Shown in pieces: positions 61,185 to 64,000 of a stretch of DNA of 64,000 nucleotides (positions are counted from its first letter, which is position 1; each line of letters begins with the position of its first letter). Below the pieces are notes generated by a model. It ran no database searches. It saw only the letters and a list, made by a program, of their open reading frames with translations, and was not told where the DNA came from. The stretch is from Companilactobacillus bobalius (GTDB lineage Bacteria > Bacillota > Bacilli > Lactobacillales > Lactobacillaceae): assembly GCF_009764355.1 (NCBI RefSeq), contig NZ_LNUA01000011.1, positions 213,702 through 277,701 of the forward strand, written 5' to 3'. The translations under genes and the position numbers were made by a program.

Positions 61185-63818
61185 ATGGAAAACGTTATTT
61201 CACAAAGAGAATTAGAAAATAAAGAATTAGCTAAAAATGCAGCTGAAGAAGGTATTGTTTTATTACAAAATCGTAATGCTACTTTACCGATTAAAAATAA
61301 AACAGTAGCTTTGTACGGAAGTGGGGCTTTTGCCACAATCAAAGGTGGTACTGGTTCTGGTGATGTTAATCAACGAAATATGGTTAGTATTCTGGATGGA
61401 CTAGAGAGTCATGGTTTCACGGTTACTACTAAGGCTTGGTTGAACCGTTTGAATCGCTATTACCAAAAAGAAAAACAGTCACATGATGAAAAATTAAAAG
61501 ATGATCCTTTAGCTTTATTAGCACCAGCCTTTAAATTTGATGACCCAGAAGTCGGTGAATTTGAAGATAGTTTAACTGGAATCTATGTTATTTCAAGAAG
61601 TTCTGGCGAAAATTATGATCGTAAAAATGAAGCTGGCGATTTTAAATTAACTGATAATGAACTTTCAAATATTAAACGAATGAGTGAATATTACACTAAC
61701 AGCATTTTGCTTTTGAATGTTGGTGGTGTGATCGATACTAGTTTTATTGATGAATGTCCTTTGTTGGATAGTGTTGTTCTCGTTTCTCAATTGGGAATGA
61801 CAACTGGAGATGCGGTCGTTGATATTATTGACGGTACAACAACACCTTCTGGTAAATTAACAGATACTTGGGCTTATTCATACGATGATTATCCAACTTC
61901 AGAAAATTTTGGTATGGAGAATCCTAAGTACGTTGAGGGTATTTACGTTGGTTATCGTTATTTTGATAGCTTCAACGTTAAACCAAGATATGAGTTTGGT
62001 TACGGCTTGAGTTACGCTGATTTCTATTTAAAAGCACAAAAAGTAAATGTTAATGAGAAAAAAATTAAGCTAAGTGTTAATGTCGAAAATATTGGCAATA
62101 AGTATTCTGGTCGTGAAGTCGTTCAAGTGTACGTTTCTAAGCCACAGACGGGAATTCCTACGCCTTATCAAGATTTAATTGGCTATGAAAAAACATCTGT
62201 ATTGCGTCCTAATGCGCAACAGAAGGTGGATTTTGAAATTGATACGAGTGATTTAAGTGTTTTCGATGATGAATTAGGAGCTTATGTTCTAGTGCCTGGG
62301 ACTTATCTTTTGCGAGTAGGTAACAGTTCACGTAATACGAAAGTCGTTGCTTCGTTTAAACTTGATGAAAAAGTTATTTTGAAAAAAGTTGATTCATTGA
62401 TGAAGCCGGAAACTGATCCAACTGTCTTTACAGAGAACAAAGTTGAATTGGAGAATGTGACTGACGTACCACGTTTTATTTTGAAAGCTAATAATTTCCC
62501 AGAAACTGAATTTATCCAATATCAAGAAAAATCTGATGTTACAACTTTCATCAATGATGAAAATCCATTGCCTGGTAAAGGTTTAGACGAAGTTGTAGAA
62601 CAAGTTCGCAATGCTGCTGGAAAAACACTTGATGACGTTAATAATGGTGATGTCGAGCTGGCTGAATTTGTGGCTAGTTTATCTACTAAGCAATTAGTTG
62701 ATTTAGTCGAAGGACAGCTTTCAACTAAAGAGAATAGTGTGGTTGGTATCTCGTCAGATATTTTACCTGGTGCTGCTGGACAAACTGGAATGATCGATCA
62801 TAAAGGGGTTCCCGCTTTAGTTATGGCCGATGGACCTGCTGGAATCAGAATAGAGCCAGTCTTTGAACGAAACGGTCAGACAATTACACATTATGCAACT
62901 GCATGGCCTATTGGAACAGCATTGGCTCAGACTTGGAATAAGAGTTTGGTTAAAAAAGTTGGATTCGCCATTGGTAAAGAAATGGTCGAGTTTGGAGTTG
63001 ATTTGTGGTTAGCTCCAGGAATGAATATTCACAGAGATCCACTAGGTGGACGTAATTTTGAATACTTTGCTGAAGATCCATATCTTTCTGGAACGATTGC
63101 TGCATCAGAAACTAAAGGGGTACAAGATCACCAGACAATTGGAGTAACCTTGAAACACTTTATTGGCAATAACCAAGAGAGTTTCCGTAATTCCGGAGAT
63201 AGTTTAATTGGTGAACAAGCTCTACGTGAAATTTATTTGCGTAATTTTGAGATTGCTGTGAAATTAGGCCAACCAGTGGCAATGATGACTTCATACAATC
63301 AAGTTAATGGAACGTTCTCAGGTGCTAATTTTGAATTATTAACGAATATTTTGCGTGATGAATGGCATTTCAAGGGATTAGTAATGACCGATTGGTTCAG
63401 TTCCGCTGATCCTAAAGAAAGCATGCATGCTGGAAATGATTTAATTATGCCTGGAAGTTCCAAGGAAGATTTGCTCTGTGCAGCTAGTGATTTTGGACCA
63501 GAGTTTGATGATCAGGGCAATATCAAAATTAAAGAAGAACTTGATATTAAAACTAAGGGCATCAAGAGAACAGAAATGTGGAACGACTTCGTATTAGATG
63601 CCGATGGGGATGTGTTAGTAAAAGTTAGAGTTGATAGCAATTCTAATTTGAATAAGCAAATCCAAACTTGGGTTTATACTGGAGAAGCTCAAATCGTTGA
63701 TGATGATCACGTCTTGTTAACAGGAAAGTGGAAAGATAACAATACTTTGTACTTAGGTGATTTACAAAAATCTGCAATCAATATTTTAAGAACAGTTTTG
63801 AAATTGAAGTTTAGTTAA
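61185..63818 (+). CDS. circularly permuted GH3 beta-glucosidase-like enzyme
   Basis: An 877-residue cytosolic glycosidase (no signal peptide). Domain order is swapped relative to most GH3 enzymes. The alpha/beta-sandwich comes first (AAEEGIVLLQNRNATLPI; GVIDTSFID; GKLTDTWAYSYDDYP). A fibronectin-III-like domain is at about residues 285-395 (VNVENIGNKYSGREVVQVYVSKP). The catalytic TIM barrel follows at about residues 490-790, with MADGPAGIRIE, LAPGMNIHRDPLGGRNFEYFAEDPYLSG, TLKHFIGNNQE and the nucleophile aspartate in VMTDWFSS near residue 735. A C-terminal stretch of about 80 residues completes it. Likely substrates are beta-glucosides, including plant or ginsenoside-type glucosides. The start follows AAAGGAG. 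Confidence 0.88.
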   Translation: MENVISQRELENKELAKNAAEEGIVLLQNRNATLPIKNKTVALYGSGAFATIKGGTGSGDVNQRNMVSILDGLESHGFTVTTKAWLNRLNRYYQKEKQSHDEKLKDDPLALLAPAFKFDDPEVGEFEDSLTGIYVISRSSGENYDRKNEAGDFKLTDNELSNIKRMSEYYTNSILLLNVGGVIDTSFIDECPLLDSVVLVSQLGMTTGDAVVDIIDGTTTPSGKLTDTWAYSYDDYPTSENFGMENPKYVEGIYVGYRYFDSFNVKPRYEFGYGLSYADFYLKAQKVNVNEKKIKLSVNVENIGNKYSGREVVQVYVSKPQTGIPTPYQDLIGYEKTSVLRPNAQQKVDFEIDTSDLSVFDDELGAYVLVPGTYLLRVGNSSRNTKVVASFKLDEKVILKKVDSLMKPETDPTVFTENKVELENVTDVPRFILKANNFPETEFIQYQEKSDVTTFINDENPLPGKGLDEVVEQVRNAAGKTLDDVNNGDVELAEFVASLSTKQLVDLVEGQLSTKENSVVGISSDILPGAAGQTGMIDHKGVPALVMADGPAGIRIEPVFERNGQTITHYATAWPIGTALAQTWNKSLVKKVGFAIGKEMVEFGVDLWLAPGMNIHRDPLGGRNFEYFAEDPYLSGTIAASETKGVQDHQTIGVTLKHFIGNNQESFRNSGDSLIGEQALREIYLRNFEIAVKLGQPVAMMTSYNQVNGTFSGANFELLTNILRDEWHFKGLVMTDWFSSADPKESMHAGNDLIMPGSSKEDLLCAASDFGPEFDDQGNIKIKEELDIKTKGIKRTEMWNDFVLDADGDVLVKVRVDSNSNLNKQIQTWVYTGEAQIVDDDHVLLTGKWKDNNTLYLGDLQKSAINILRTVLKLKFS

Positions 63819-63821
63819 AAT

Positions 63822-63993
63822 GCCGTCCTCCGCAACAAGAAAATTTGGCTGGAACGCCATGGGCCGACTTAGAGCTAATTATTTCCCACTTCGTGCAAAA
63901 TAATGGATCTCTAAGCTCGACCTTTCCCTAAGCAATAAATTGCTAAGGGAATCTCATGGCTGAGCCAATTTTCTTGTTGCTCCGGACTAAATC
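63822..63993 (+). repeat. family B structured intergenic element, copy B3
   Basis: Outer stem GCAACAAGAAAATTTGGC (63832-63849) with GCCAATTTTCTTGTTGC (63964-63980). A loop TGGAAC / TGA follows, then GCCATG/CATGGC (63856-63861 with 63955-63960). Hairpin one is CTTAGAG/CTCTAAG capped by ATTATTT...AAATAAT. Hairpin two is TTCCCT-A-AGCAA-TAAA-TTGCT-A-AGGGAA. Flanks are CCGTCCTCC and TCCGGACTA. It starts four bases after the GH3 stop. Confidence 0.8.
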
Positions 63994-64000
63994 CTACTTT

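Overview
The window reads as chromosome of a low-GC Gram-positive lactic acid bacterium of the family Lactobacillaceae. A Companilactobacillus-like species is my best guess, from gene content alone. Support: acetate kinase beside bifunctional AdhE, an oleate hydratase, methionine T-box leaders, a tmRNA with an AKNNNNYALAA tag, WxL-type surface proteins, a gallate-decarboxylase-type UbiD/UbiX/LpdD operon, TTG and GTG starts behind strong GGAGG sites, and no rRNA or tRNA genes. Genes sit on both strands in short operons separated by intrinsic terminators.

Layout. 1-12 kb: a partial YtxK-like methyltransferase, ackA, oleate hydratase, adhE with cre and Rex-like sites, then small transporter and enzyme genes including a Gdx/SugE exporter overlapping a DUF1275 protein tail to tail. 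12-18 kb: a multidrug MFS gene behind an attenuator-like leader, a WxL-like surface protein whose signal peptide is frameshifted, and a CzrA/CDF metal pair. 18-31 kb: further surface proteins, a cysteine-rich miniprotein, tmRNA, and a duplicated regulator/surface-protein cassette with one decayed copy. 31-39 kb: a LysM protein and a methionine uptake operon (metQ, M20 peptidase, metN, metI, second metQ) with two Met T-boxes. 39-50 kb: regulators, an L,D-transpeptidase, two PspC miniproteins, an isolated L27 gene, an SDR/HxlR pair, a secreted agmatine-deiminase-like enzyme and a UvrD-like helicase. 50.8-56.5 kb: an AT-rich island with an ABC-F ATPase divergent from a coiled-coil protein, a YcaO cyclodehydratase, an MFS exporter and a SagB-type dehydrogenase. 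56.5-64 kb: the UbiD/UbiX/LpdD operon, coaBC, a candidate ncRNA and a circularly permuted GH3 glycosidase.

Most interesting. (1) The YcaO/SagB/MFS/ABC-F island looks like a RiPP-type (azole or azoline) biosynthetic locus with no recognisable short precursor and no E1-like partner. Its first gene, a 249-residue protein separated from ycaO by a strong, presumably leaky terminator, is the prime candidate substrate or partner. (2) Two unrelated families of intergenic elements, three copies each, have arms that differ between copies yet stay complementary within each copy. That covariation points to selected RNA (or cruciform DNA) structure. (3) A self-contained promoter-hairpin-terminator unit near 60.9 kb may be a small RNA.

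All functions come from reading motifs by eye. No database search, folding program or alignment tool was run. Hairpin and site coordinates may be off by a base or two.
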